A stretch of 64,000 nt of DNA, from NCBI GenBank assembly GCA_026182355.1, contig JAPFBL010001617.1:3197001-3261000 (forward strand). The letters are read 5' to 3'. Under the pieces are notes generated by a model. The model was not told where the DNA came from and made no database searches. It was given only the letters and a program-made list of their open reading frames with translations. The first letter of the stretch is position 1; the number at the start of each line of letters is the position of its first letter. The stretch is from Hermatobates lingyangjiaoensis (taxonomy: Eukaryota > Arthropoda > Insecta > Hemiptera > Hermatobatidae). Positions 31,540 to 43,039 of this stretch are shown piece after piece. The translations under genes and the position numbers were made by a program.

Positions 31540-32510
31540 TTTGTGGGATCTAAGATCGTTTTGCTAGCCGGTCTCTCTCTCATTCCAAATTTAACAAAAA
31601 CGATTAATAACAAAACCGAGTTGAATGAAACTTTGGCAGTAAATTTGTGTATCTCTAACTTAAAATATAAGTTTTGAATAGATTGGAAATTTAACGTAAA
31701 AGAGAAGTTATGGACTTTTAAGCACAAGATTTTGTCACGAGTAAATTCAACCATCGGCATAGCAAGCTGAAACTTTGCAAGAAGGTTTGTGTATGTCTAA
31801 CTTTAAATCTAAGCTTTGAATGGATTGCAAATTCAGCGTACAAGTGAAGTCAAGGACTTTTACTCTGTCTTTGACTAACTTCATAGAGATGTTTATTTTG
31901 AAAATATACAGGTACAGCAAGTAGGTATTGTTAGTTGATTTTAATTTCATTGCATTTGAGCTCTCAGCAAGAGATAATTGATAAGGTTAATCCCCGAATT
32001 CAAGATCTACCATCTGTTCAGAATGGCTTTGTGAACGAGCAATTCTCACCCCTACAAATGAGTAGGCAGGAAAAATCAATAACCAGTTCTTGCACTATAT
32101 CAAGCTGAGTATATAGAGGATATATTAATCTGACTTACAAGTCAGTAAACAGAGTGATTAGTGATGAGAAAGCAGTTCATTATCCAATTGAGTTTCTAGA
32201 CTCCGTGACTTCCTGCTCATGACTTAAAACTTAAAGTAGGGGCACCAATCATGCTGTTACGAAACTTGATTATCCCAAAAATGTGCAACGAGACACGAAT
32301 CCGAATTTCTGCTTTGGACAGATATGTCATAGAGACTGATATCATGACTGGGTGTGGTACTGGGGAGTCGGTGTTTATACCACGCATACCATTGATACCT
32401 AGCAACTGTCCCTTTGAATTCAAACGGTTTCAATTTCCCGTCAGCGTCTGTTTCCTAATGACGGTAAATAAGTCGTAAGGCCAAACTTCGGACCACAGAG
32501 AATATGATTT
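31540..32510 (+). mobile_element. Helitron remnant
   Basis: Contains two degenerate copies of the 'tttgtgtatctctaactta' internal segment typical of the Helitrons here, then the helicase region. No clear TC start or CTAG end; diverged from the 18-22 kb copies. Confidence 0.7.
32020..32490 (+). pseudogene. Helitron helicase C-terminal remnant
   Basis: EKAVHYPIEFLDS, a damaged stretch, then LRNLIIPKMCNETRIRISAL, DIMTGCGTGESVFIPRIPLI, PFEFKRFQFPVSVCF and MTVNKS, closely following the final Pif1-type helicase motifs. The longest intact helicase segment in the window, but disrupted before 32250. Confidence 0.75.
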
Positions 32511-32519
32511 TTCTCAAAA

Positions 32520-34480
32520 TGAAACAGTAATAGAATTTATTTTTGAAAAATTAACCTTGTAAGAGGATATTCTGCAATAAAATGACTAATACTTTTGCCA
32601 AGGAAAAAAGACTTGCAATTACAAAACAGCCTTTAAGAATTTCAAAAGGGATGTTGCATGACATAAGTAAACAATAGTATATGAGGCTGATTTTTTGAGT
32701 GGTACATGTTACAAGAATGTTTAAACTTCCCTACTTTAAATTCCCAATTCGGCATATCGAATCACATTTCATCAAATTCCTTACAGGTACAAATGACAAT
32801 TTTTTTCGTACGAAGATTTGAAATTTCAAGTTTTCATATTGCATGGTTGCCAGGTAATAAAATAGTTATAAAAATGATTACTATTTCCGCAATTATTTCT
32901 TAATTTATAATATAAAATGGGAAGAAGCTAAGTTCTCATCTTGTGTTCCTAAGTTCCCCAACAATAACTCGTTCTCACATGCATGTACGACATTTGGCGG
33001 CTAAAATGCTCAGATATCGTAACTTAACCACACACGGCAGCGCTCAAGGGTTATTTTGTTTGTCGTAAGACTTCACGGGAGGAACTCATGTCTCCTTTGG
33101 TTGACTGACATGCGCACACAACATATGATATATTTATTTCAGATGATGTTTTTGTGTCATCAACCAAAACCAAATACAACACTATATGAGTTTATTTCTT
33201 TCATTAAGAATGGAATACCTTCATTCAGTTGTACCAATGATTGCAAGGATTAGATACCCATTACAAAGTTACCATAACACCGCCAGCTACTTTCCAAGCT
33301 ACATTATGAGGTCCTACTCAAACACTCTCAATAAGAAAATACATAATTCAGAAACTCTCAAAGAAAAATCTTTGAGTCACAATATTGTGATTAGTTGAAT
33401 TTCCTTGAATTAGCATTAGTAAATTGACTACTTATTGTGCAAAGTAATTTCAACAATTTACTCCCAAGGTAAATTATTACTAGAGTATCGCTAAAATCTA
33501 AATCTTAATTACTGGTATATTTTGAAATTAGTACTAGGAATGATGAATATTTTAGTGGGTGAAATAATTATTAGCAGATTCCACATAAATGTAAAATACA
33601 AGTTTTCTGCTCCCGGTATGTAGTAAACTACCTCTTCTCTAGAATTTTTTCACAAACTTTTCATTACATAAAAAGATCTGAAATACAATATTCCAGCATA
33701 TGACGACAATTTATAAACAAATTATTATTTGAAAATGTTCAAACTTTTTATAAGGCACAGCCCTGCTCCTAAGTATCACTGAATTTCTAGGGGATAGTTC
33801 TCAGAAAAAGTCAGGAATAATTATTAATGTTGAATTCATCTATTAATTTGTCTGAACTTCATTCATTTTAAAAGTCTAAGAAACCAAATGGAAAAATATT
33901 CAGTAATGGTATATGAATTATCAACAAAAAATTATAAGAAGTTTACACTTTAATTCAACATTTTTATTTACAACTATCTTTTATACTTAGAGAGAATAAT
34001 TTACCTAATTAGCATCTGTACTATATCAACCTGACAATAACTTCTGTATTGATGTTGTCGACCGGATCTTATAATAACTGGAACAGATACAAAAACGTAT
34101 TTACCATATGGAAGTGTGCTGAAGTGCCAATATGTATGTATAGAATGAGATGTGTATAATACCCCAGTTTTGTGGATCTACAGATAATAAACCTAACTGA
34201 TTGAGTAAATAAATGATAATGATTGATATTGAGATGGCTTGCAGTTTTTTTTATGTATACGCATTGTCTTGATGATAAAAGTACGCTCAGATATAATATC
34301 TTTTTATTGTAACAGATTTATCAGTCTCTTAGTAAACATCTTCAAATGAGGGATTTTTAATTCATTCAAAAGTAAACATTCAGTTTTCTTTTCTGTTTTT
34401 TATGCAATAGATAGGATATAACAGTTCGTCTAGTAATTTGGGAATCAATAAAGTTATATTTATATTCATCTTAAGATGTG
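32520..34480. other. AT-rich intergenic DNA
   Basis: No supported gene. A somewhat GC-richer stretch at 32955-33085 is unassigned. Repeat A-like traces begin at 34485. Confidence 0.4.
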
Positions 34481-34599
34481 TGTATGTGAGTCCAAAAGTT
34501 TTTGGGCACACTACAGGTCACACCGTGTGTTGAATCAAAATTGAAATGAAGGTAAAGTCGGGGCTTAAATATATAGAAACATCTTCTATATATTTATAT

Positions 34600-34695
34600 G
34601 ATCAAACCACAAATGAAAATGGGAAAACAAGACTCTGACGAAGACAGTTTGAAAGATCTTAGTCTTGTTTTCCCCTTGTCATTTGTGATTTGATC
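34600..34695 (+). ncRNA. Self-contained hammerhead hairpin (PLE family 1 miniature)
   Basis: A 35-nt arm starting 'gatcaaaccacaaatgaaaa' and ending GACT leads straight into CTGACGA (34635-34641), a shortened stem II (AGACAGTTT), GAAA (34651-34654), GATC, TT, then AGTC and the returning arm to 'gatttgatc'. The whole 96 nt folds as one long stem I closed by the ribozyme core. It is flanked by 'tcattgattgttatttcacg' and TA runs like other family 1 copies. Confidence 0.65.
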
Positions 34696-34795
34696 ATTGA
34701 TTGTTATTTCACGAGTTTATGTGAATTCTTTATATATATATACATATCTTCTATTCTACATATGTAGTAAAATATATAGAAAGACTATATATTTT

Positions 34796-35685
34796 ACTCA
34801 AAAAATTGTCCTTTTAGAATAACCACAATGCTTACCGCGAGTGTGATGATCATTATAATAAATTTTCGTGTTCCGTAATAGAATCAATTTTTGACTGAAA
34901 CTGAATACCTTATATACTCGTATAAGTAATGTACTTACCTTTGGAAATAATGGAGAAATCCAATGGTGAAGAATATTTGGAAAACTGTCGACTAGTATGT
35001 CTTGATAGTTTGGTTTGTAACTTAACTGTATAATTTGCAAAAATATAAGGTGTTTTTTATACTCTCCTTATGAGAAACAAGCTGCAGTAAATAGAAGTTT
35101 CTGAAAGTAATGCATAAAATTTCGTAGACTGGAATTTTGCAAAACTGTAACCAGAAGGTGAAAGGAAAATAGTAAGGAAGCTCCTGACAGCAATTAACAC
35201 ATATCTGTATCACTCTATCAGGAATTCAAAATTATTTTTACAATTTATCAAGAATATCAACATTTAGTAAATGTAGATGCTGACAAGCACCTTTCTCTTC
35301 TTGATTTTTTAATGTGCATAATTAAAAATATGGCTTACATCCGAACTATCTTCCCTGATATTTTAAGGAAGTCCATGTTGTCTCACAATTAGCTCCTAAA
35401 TAATGAAGTGACGACACAGCAAGCAGAGGGATCATTGTTCTCCGTTGTCTGCAATGACAAGACCATCGACAAAAGGTTTTCTTTTGTGGTTGAATGAAAA
35501 TTTTAAAATAACAAGAAACAATTTCCTCTACCTGTCATAATTAATTACTAAGTAAAAGTGTGTCAACTGTTTTAACCCAAGTTTGTTAACAACAAAACAG
35601 AAACTTCGACGAAAATATTAATAACCCCATTGGTTATATGAACAATTCAAAAGAATTATGGACGAAATGAGGACAATTAAAAAAA
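34796..35685. other. AT-rich intergenic DNA
   Basis: No gene or repeat recognised. Minus-strand open stretches are short and without similarity that I can see. Confidence 0.4.
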
Positions 35686-35770
35686 TCTGGAGTGGCATAC
35701 ACTCAACTTTACTATAACTAAACATAATATACTTCATGGGTATATAGTAATGTTCCATTTCGGTGTAATA

Positions 35771-37058
35771 CGAGGGCGGATTGATAAGTCAGTGACATTT
35801 TGAATGTCCCGCGCAGTTACTCAAAATTCAACAGTGTTGCCGTCACCTACCTAATAACTACCATATCATAACTACCTAATTATGAGCCAGCTACCACGTG
35901 CAGACGGTGTTTAAAGCAGACAACCTCGTGTACTTTTACGAAAATGGAAAAAAGTGAATTTCGTGTGCTGATTAAACATTACTTTTTACGTAAAAAATAC
36001 ATCAATGAAACTAAGGAAAGACTTGATAAATACTACGGGGACTCGGCACCATCAATTTCAATGGTTAAGAAGCGGTTTACACAGTTCCGTTGTGGTCATA
36101 CCAGCACTAGTGACGCCAAACGTTCAGGTCAACCAATAGAAGTGATCACGCCGGAAATCGTCGATAAAATCCATGAAATGATATTGGATGATCGGAGAAT
36201 GAAAGTGCGAGAGTTGGCTCATACTGTAGGCATCTCAACTGAACGGATACATCATATTTTACACAAATATTTCGATATGAAAAAATTCTCCGCGAGATGG
36301 GTGCCGCGGACAAATTAAGGATTGCTCACACTTGACCATAAGCGCAATCGTGTGACCACTTCAAAAGAGTGTTTAGCGATGTTCAGCCGTAATCCGGACG
36401 AATTTTTGCGCCTTTTGTTACTGTGGACGAAACATGGATCCATCATAACTTCCCAGAGACCAAGGAACAATCGAAACAGTGGGTTGCTGTGAGCGAACGT
36501 GGACCAAAGAAAGCCTGTCAGCCAACAAGGTCATGGCCACAGTTTTTTGGGCTGCACGTGGTGTCATTCACATCGATTACCTCGAGAAAGGTAAAACGAT
36601 CATCGGCGAATATTACTCAAAGCTTTTGAACCGATTCCACGTTGATTTGAAGCAAAAACGGCCCCATTTGTCAAAGAAGAAAGTGCTGTTCCATCAAGGC
36701 AATGCACGAGTGCACACTTTTCTAGTCATGATGGCCAAATCCACGAACTGGGATACGAACTGCTACCCCATCCAGCATATTCTCGTGATTTAGCCCCCTG
36801 CGACTATTTTCTGTTTCCAAACATAAAGAAATGACTGGGCGGTAAGAGATTTGAGTCGATTGAACAAGTCATTACCGAAACAAACGCGTATTTTGAGAGC
36901 ATTGAGAAAACGTATTATTTGGAGGGAATAAAAAAATTAGAAAAACGCTGGACTAAATGTATCGAGCTAAAAGGTGACTATGTAGAAAAATAAAATGTTT
37001 CTTTGCCAAAAAAATTTTGTTTTATTCAAAAAGTCACGGACTTATCAAACCACCCTCG
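35771..37058 (+). mobile_element. mariner transposon, inactive, complete ends
   Basis: 1288 bp between TA duplications (35769-35770; 37059-37060). Terminal inverted repeats of about 27 bp: left 'cgagggcggattgataagtc', right in reverse complement 'cgagggtggtttgataagtc'. The target is a repeat A copy, whose continuity across the TA confirms the ends. Size and ends are as expected for an irritans/mellifera-like mariner. Confidence 0.95.
35944..36993 (+). pseudogene. mariner transposase, frameshifted
   Basis: Starts MEKSEFRVLIKHYFL and contains the helix-turn-helix DNA-binding half and the WVPR linker (about 36299-36312). A frameshift follows near 36315. MDETWIHH (36423-36446) carries the first catalytic Asp. 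FWAARGVIHIDYLEKGK is intact in another frame. HQGNARVH (36691-36714) replaces the usual HQDNA, so the second catalytic Asp is Gly. YSRDLAPCDYF (about 36777-36810) keeps the third Asp. It ends LKGDYVEK and TAA at 36991. Several frameshifts and a lost catalytic residue: dead. Confidence 0.92.
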
Positions 37059-38556
37059 TATAAATGCCTACATGGGAGATGTTTATTAATTTTTCATTCC
37101 TAGAGGTAGTACAGATAGTGATTGATCCACTTATCAATATATATGCTTATTTTTGTTTATCACATCACTGATGCATATAACATCGTTAGTATAACTACAG
37201 CAGTAATAAAATTTTTGCAAAGCGAAAAGGTAGATTTCATGGTACGAAATAATCTCTTACAGGAGAACATGACTTTTGTTCCAATAGCCAGTGGATCTCT
37301 TACATAGCTTACCTCATCTCCTTCTACATTAAATATTTAAGACAAATTTTCCCATTTAAAACTAGAAAGACTAGTTCTAATATGAACTATTAGACTAGAA
37401 TAGTGAAAAAACTGGATATTTGTCAACAAACATAACTCCTCATTCTTGAGGAAAGAGTCCTTTCTTCACACTTCAATATTATTCAAAGATTCTATGAATC
37501 ATAAACACAAAAAAAATGTCATCTGATATAAAGTTTTGTTCAAGGGTGCAATGTATAGACTGATTAGACCATTTTGTGAGACAAATATATAATAGCCTGG
37601 AAAGCAACAGAAATTCATGTTGATTGGCGGTGATTTTTTACATGAAAAATATTGTTTCTCTTATATCTCATATAAGTCAATCATGTATTAAAATTTTACC
37701 ATTATAGTTCTAAACATCAATTTTATTTCAGTGGATTCACTGAAAAAATTTCTAAGTCAATGTAAACAAATATCAATAGATTCGATAAGTATAGCAGGTG
37801 ATCTCTCAGTCTAGGATAAACAATTAGTTTTTATAGCGTTATTTCTCTTTTGCGCATTGAAATTACTTAAATTCTGTTTATGAATTGCTAAATTTTTGTT
37901 CAATTTTTTGGAAACTTTCATAGATTTTTAATGAGCCGTTTAGCGTCAAAAAACATTTTCTGAAAACAGAAAATATACTGTAACACCCCTCTGGTGCATG
38001 CAATTTTGAAAAATTTTTTCTCAGCTAAACCTCCTCAGAATGTTTTATTTTTAGGTATAGTTTCATTTTGATCCGTCAAACTGAGTGGCTTGTATCGCTC
38101 TCAGAAGTTTTCATATTGCATTATAGGTTGAAATTTTTAATTTTATTGAAAAAAAAATATATATTTCCCGTTGTTTTAAAAATCTGAGGTTATTTTTCGT
38201 TTGTAGCCTCAAAGAAAATGGCAAAGTTTCAAGACTCTAGAATTAGTAATTTAGCAGGAAAAAAATGGAGTGTAACAGGTTTTTGGCAAAAAAAGTGACT
38301 TCCCATCATGCATAATTGCTCCCAAACAATCTGGCTCATCTACATTATAAGGCCCCTTTTTTGCGTAAAATATCGACTTGATCCATCAAACATTCTGGGA
38401 CCGTAGCGTGGCCACAAACATTGGAACATACTCACCCACAGACATCATCGAAAAAAATTCATAAAACGACTTCTGGGACCTCTAAATTTGTAATTCCGTT
38501 AAAATGTCGAGATAGATTTTTTCACGTTCACTATACTTTACTTATAGTAAAGTAAA

Positions 38557-38920
38557 AAGACCTTTTATAATAAACGAGTTATGCGAAAAAACATGGAACA
38601 ATTTTTTTAATAACCACACCATCCAATAATAATTTATATCTTTAACCTTATACTGTTAGTTATCCTTCTGTAGATTTATATATGAATAAATCTACATCAA
38701 ATTTTATACAAAGCATGAAAGATATTATGTCCCTGGTTTCGATACCACAACACTCGTAATAATTTACTTTAAAATCCGCTCCTTAATTTTTTCTAATACA
38801 TACGTATTCTTTTTAATGAAATAATTGGAAAAGAAAGCGTCTACAACTCCTGATCCAAGTTTAGAATTGTGTTTTTACACAACAAAAGTGATAATTTCAA
38901 CAACACATTAATTATGCTTA
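38557..38920. other. AT-rich intergenic DNA
   Basis: Nothing recognised. Confidence 0.4.
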
Positions 38921-38924
38921 TAAT

Positions 38925-39460
38925 GTAATATCTAAACTCTTCGCTCAAATATTAACAGACTGGGTCAACAGTTGAGAACATTGCGTAATATAATTACTGA
39001 ATGCCAAGCAGGGTTTCGCAAGTGAGCAGACACGAACATCTGGACATTTACAGCCCCTAATTCTGGTAATCTGGTGTTAATGTTTGTAATAAACATTAAC
39101 ACCAGATTAACTAGAAGGAAAGTTTTGCATTCTTTGTAGGTTGCAAAAGGGCACTTTATATAGTGAGGTACAATTTACTTTGAAAAGAATAATTGAATTT
39201 TTACTCTCACCAAAAATGATTACAATATCGTAGTACGGTGAGAATGAAAGTAGGAATATATAATTTATTCACTATGTTGACATCATGGAAGACGCCTTTT
39301 ACAAGGCGATCTATCCTCTCCGGTACATTTTTCATTGTTTATTAATCTCAGATATAGAAATGGAGGCGTACTCCTGGGTGGATCTATTTGTAGTGAACCT
39401 GCTACTGCTTGCAGATGACCTCATCTTCCTCACCAGCTAGGACAAAGAAGCAATATAAAA
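38925..39460 (+). pseudogene. Non-LTR retrotransposon RT fragment
   Basis: KLFAQILTDRVN (about 38935), then TECQAGFRK (about 39000) and, after a gap, LLLLADDLIFLTS (39402-39440) carrying the catalytic ADD. These are consecutive RT motifs of LINE-type elements. Stops and deletions make it a small relic. Between them lies a perfect hairpin (39068-39108). Confidence 0.6.
39068..39108. repeat. Perfect 18-bp stem hairpin
   Basis: 'aatctggtgttaatgttt', a 5-nt loop and the exact reverse complement. It lies inside the LINE relic; no product implied. Confidence 0.85.
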
Positions 39461-40825
39461 CTTTTGTGTATAATAGCGCCTCCATAGAATCTGTCAATCT
39501 ACATGTATTAGGCGTTCCGTTTCCAACTTCGCGTTTCGTTTTAACCTGAATACCTACAAACACATCCTCTGAAATTTGTTACGTATTTAACTTACACGAG
39601 TTAGAAATCCTTTTTCATTTTCTTTGTAAATGTCCAATAAGGTACCACCTTTTGGTTCTGAACCAATGAAATGTTTTGTGACACTTTTTATTAAATAATA
39701 TAAATAACTATTAGTTAAAAATGTGAATGTCCTTTAATTTAGATAAAGATTAATTTATCTAATTGATTTATCTGTGCTTAAGATATCATGTATATCTCTA
39801 AATGAACACAAATATGTACCAATGTTCCACTTTGTGAGCATGTTTACAATTGTACTTTCTGTAAAGATGAATTATCAAATAGGTATATTATTTATCTATT
39901 GTCAACCCTTCACAAAGACAAAGTAAATGACACGGATACAAGATCAACTGTTTGAATAATATCTGAAATCTGAACAAAGTTCAACAATATTAAGTATTCC
40001 TCATATAAAATTTACTTTCAATTAAGAATAAAATTTTGTTTAAACCACTTGTTAGAGGAGTATATAACATGAAATACGATAGTAATTTTTTTGCATACTG
40101 GTAGTTGGTTAAGTATAATATATTTGCACCCAATGAACATTGGTTAATGTTTTAATAAATTATTGGTTAATGAATAATAAAATAAATAAGATTAAACCAA
40201 TGATTAGAATTATAGAATCACTTAAATGGTTGATAAGTTTAATATATAACCAATAGTGAGTGACGGTGATGCAGAATGGACATAAAGTCTGCGTAATCTT
40301 AAAAAAAAGTATTAGGCGTAAATCTCAATTAGTATTTCGGATAAAAAGAATGTCCTATGCGGTAATATGTAAAAGTACTTTAAATTAGTAACTGAAATTA
40401 CCAATGATCAATTACATGTACAAGCATAAAAAAAATAATTAAAAGACCTTTTCTTTCGAAAGCTTTTATAGATTCTTCCTGATTATATATTACAAATAGT
40501 AAGAAAGTAATAATTTTTTAGTGTGCACGAAACGAACTCTATTTGAAATCTGTATTTAGAAACAAAAACCGAAATTTTGAGTACAAAGTAAAATCATGCT
40601 AGTGAAACTATAAAAGGAGTTAAGATAGCTTTTATATCCGGTAGAGGCAGTTTGGTTGGAGCCACCACTACTACACACGAACGTTAAACGATTACAACGC
40701 GAACACAAAAAATGATGGGATCCACAGAAACGTTGTACTATACATGAATAGAAAAGAGCACCTGAAACTTCCTTAAGTACATGCATATTGTAGGTGCCAC
40801 CAGTAGTGGTGCAGAGGTTAGTAAA
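39461..40825. other. AT-rich intergenic DNA
   Basis: No supported gene. GC-richer sequence at 40640-40830 precedes a PLE fold-back and may belong to it. Confidence 0.4.
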
Positions 40826-40830
40826 TAGGA

Positions 40831-41104
40831 TGTTATTATTAACCGTCATACCTCGTCTATCGCTGGTAGAGTCTTCCGACCGGTTTCACAATGGCTATCA
40901 ATGGGACTATTGGATTTTGGAAGGTAAGGTAACAACTAAATAATTGAGGGTGCGAGTAGACACAGCCCACAGTGCATATCTCTTCACTATATGGGACTAC
41001 GGGACTTTGGAAGGTAAGGTTACTCCCACTGATGATGCAGCCATTGTCAAACCGGTCGGGTGACTCCCCCAGCGATAGACGAGGTATGACGGTTAATAAC
41101 AATA
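40831..41104. mobile_element. PLE fold-back, family 4
   Basis: Inverted ends 'taaccgtcatacctcgtcta' and 'gacgaggtatgacggttaat'. The same 'cgaggtatgacgg' block ends the PLE pieces at 47165, 48275 and 51395. The interior holds two direct copies of 'ttggaaggtaaggt'; the segment 'aattgagggtgcgagtagac' recurs at 43845. Confidence 0.7.
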
Positions 41105-41359
41105 CCTTCCTTAAGTAGTCTAACATTTCTTTAAAATTGTAGAGTAAAAAGCTAATATAATAATCACCACATACAGACTATGTATATAGCTAACCTAGTC
41201 GTACATACATGTATCATGAAAGATACATATAATATATGTTGTATGCAGAAAACCAACGAGTTTCGAACACTTAATGTTCTTATTCAGGTTTAAATCCAAA
41301 AAAAAAAACAGTAATACCAAAGAGTATAGTTTATAACTTAGCTATATATATTAGTATAA

Positions 41360-41435
41360 AACTATAGTTTATCGGGACTCAGTCAGTCCCGAGTCATCGG
41401 GTCACTGACCGAGTCCCGATAAACTATAGTTTTGT
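41360..41435. repeat. Short family 2 palindrome
   Basis: 'actatagtttatcgggactc' opposite 'gagtcccgataaactatagt' around a 16-nt centre. Followed by the family 2 end block 'ctacggtcgatacttttatc'. Confidence 0.8.
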
Positions 41436-41503
41436 TTCTATTCTACGGTCGATACTTTTATCAATATATATTAGTATATCAATGATCAAACCACAATAAG
41501 AAA

Positions 41504-41566
41504 TGGGAAAACAAGACTAAGATCTTTCAACCGTAACAAGCGGTCTTCGTCAGAGTCAAAAACCCA
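41504..41566 (-). ncRNA. Hammerhead ribozyme motif, left arm
   Basis: Mirror copy of 43668-43730, with the same CTGACGA, GAAA and AGATCT elements. Confidence 0.7.
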
Positions 41567-41726
41567 ACTGAACACTAGATGCAGAAAACATCTGGTGAGG
41601 AGTTGAGAAGAGTGGGAGGGAAGAGTGGTATTTTAAAAGGGTGAAAGCACAGGAAAGGACTAATGTCCAGAAAGGGATGTTTGGGGAAACAAAGGAGTAC
41701 AGTAAGAAAAAGTAAAAAACTATCCG

Positions 41727-42194
41727 CTAGCTGTCAACCCTCTTTGAAGAGGCTATTGCCCTCGTGACGAAAGTATCAAGTTTGAAGAGACCGTTACTAA
41801 TGTTTATAATATTAGATCTATTAAATTTAATTAGAGACGATTCAATAATATTTCTTAACAACATTGATTTTTCATAGGTAATAAATTTAGCTCCTGTCCA
41901 ATCAATATGATGATTTTCATTTTTTATATGCAAGAATAAGGCACTACTTTTTTCTTGTCTACTTACGTTATATTGGTGTTGTTTTACACGTGTCTTTAAT
42001 GATTTACCAGTTTGACCAATATAAATTTTATGGCAATTTTTGCACGGAATTTTATAAATACCAGCGGACTCCAATTCGCTTGGAGAGTTTTTTATTAACA
42101 TATTACCCACGTTATTACGATTAGAAAACACTATATTAAAATCAAGTTGTTTGGCTAATCTTGGAAGGGGGTCCAATGATTCGTGGTATGGCAA
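41727..42194 (-). CDS. PLE C-terminal frame with GIY-YIG endonuclease domain (left arm)
   Basis: 155 residues, identical to the right-arm frame at 43040-43507. Residues about 40-65 are GIYKIPCKNCHKIYIGQTGK (GIY..YIG), followed by LKTRVKQH with the conserved Arg, and a later ESSLIKF with the likely metal-binding Glu. In PLEs this domain nicks target DNA for reverse transcription. The frame is only the C-terminal part of a full PLE protein; the upstream RT continues in another frame beyond 42194, so it is not an intact gene. Confidence 0.85.
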   Translation of the reverse strand: MPYHESLDPLPRLAKQLDFNIVFSNRNNVGNMLIKNSPSELESAGIYKIPCKNCHKIYIGQTGKSLKTRVKQHQYNVSRQEKSSALFLHIKNENHHIDWTGAKFITYEKSMLLRNIIESSLIKFNRSNIINISNGLFKLDTFVTRAIASSKRVDS

Positions 42195-42199
42195 AACTA

Positions 42200-42470
42200 T
42201 AGAATTTGATAATAAAAGGGCTCTTTTGAAGTATTAGAGAAAGTTTTTTTAGCACCCTTCAAAGCTAAATCGATATAAGAAGAGGGGTATTTTAATGAAA
42301 GGGCAATTGACCTAATGTTATTAATCTCTTCATTAAGAAATTCAGGAGAGGAAACTCTTAAAGCTCTCAAAAACATATTTCTAAAAACAGAAATTTTAAC
42401 ATTTTTTGGATGCGATGAATAAAAATGAACGTATGCAAGTACATTCGTAGGTTTTCTATATACACTAAAG
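42200..42470 (-). pseudogene. PLE RT C-terminal region (left arm)
   Basis: Minus strand: SVYRKPTNVLAYVHFYSSHP, FRNMFLRALRV, EFLNEEINNIRSIAL and YPSSYIDLALKGAKKTF, the conserved post-catalytic part of PLE reverse transcriptases. The same sequence is mirrored at 42766-43035. A frame break separates it from the GIY-YIG frame. Confidence 0.8.
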
Positions 42471-42484
42471 CGTAACTCAATGTT

Positions 42485-42575
42485 AAATGGTATAGATATG
42501 TTGACGATATTCTTTGCATTTGTCCCAATTCTTTAAATGAAGTTGATTTCCTAACAAGATTGAATTCATTAGTAA
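42485..42575 (+). pseudogene. PLE RT catalytic YVDD segment, inverted (left arm)
   Basis: Plus strand: KWYRYVDDILCICPNSLNEV followed by DFLTRLNSL. This is the RT catalytic box, opposite in direction to the adjoining RT C-terminal region. The mirror copy is at 42661-42752 on minus and continues into the spacer (PTIKFTMEEEISGNLPFLDV, 42655-42580, minus). Confidence 0.8.
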
Positions 42576-43039
42576 CTCATTAGGTAACCTATGGATCAGG
42601 ACATCTAAGAAGGGCAAATTACCACTTATTTCTTCTTCCATTGTGAATTTGATTGTCGGCACTAATGAATTCAATCTTGTTAGGAAATCAACTTCATTTA
42701 AAGAATTGGGACAAATGCAAAGAATATCGTCAACATATCTATACCATTTAACATTGAGTTACGCTTTAGTGTATATAGAAAACCTACGAATGTACTTGCA
42801 TACGTTCATTTTTATTCATCGCATCCAAAAAATGTTAAAATTTCTGTTTTTAGAAATATGTTTTTGAGAGCTTTAAGAGTTTCCACTCCTGAATTTCTTA
42901 ATGAAGAGATTAATAACATTAGGTCAATTGCCCTTTCATTAAAATACCCCTCTTCTTATATCGATTTAGCTTTGAAGGGTGCTAAAAAAACTTTCTCTAA
43001 TACTTCAAAAGAGCCCTTTTATTATCAAATTCTATAGTT

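Larger units (their letters stand above)
35690..38556 (-). repeat. Repeat A, full-length copy split by mariner
   Basis: Opposite in orientation to 27288-28902. The left end 'tctggagtggcatacactca' and right end 'cactatactttacttatag' are both present. Without the mariner (35771-37058) it is about 1.58 kb and co-linear with the full copy. Confidence 0.8.

Noticed and set aside
39068..39108. microRNA precursor
   Set aside because: The stem is too short (18 bp) and lies in a LINE relic.
42483..42867. Two small frames around the palindrome centre
   Set aside because: They run across the palindrome junctions; only the YVDD and TMEEE segments are PLE RT and they are not continuous.
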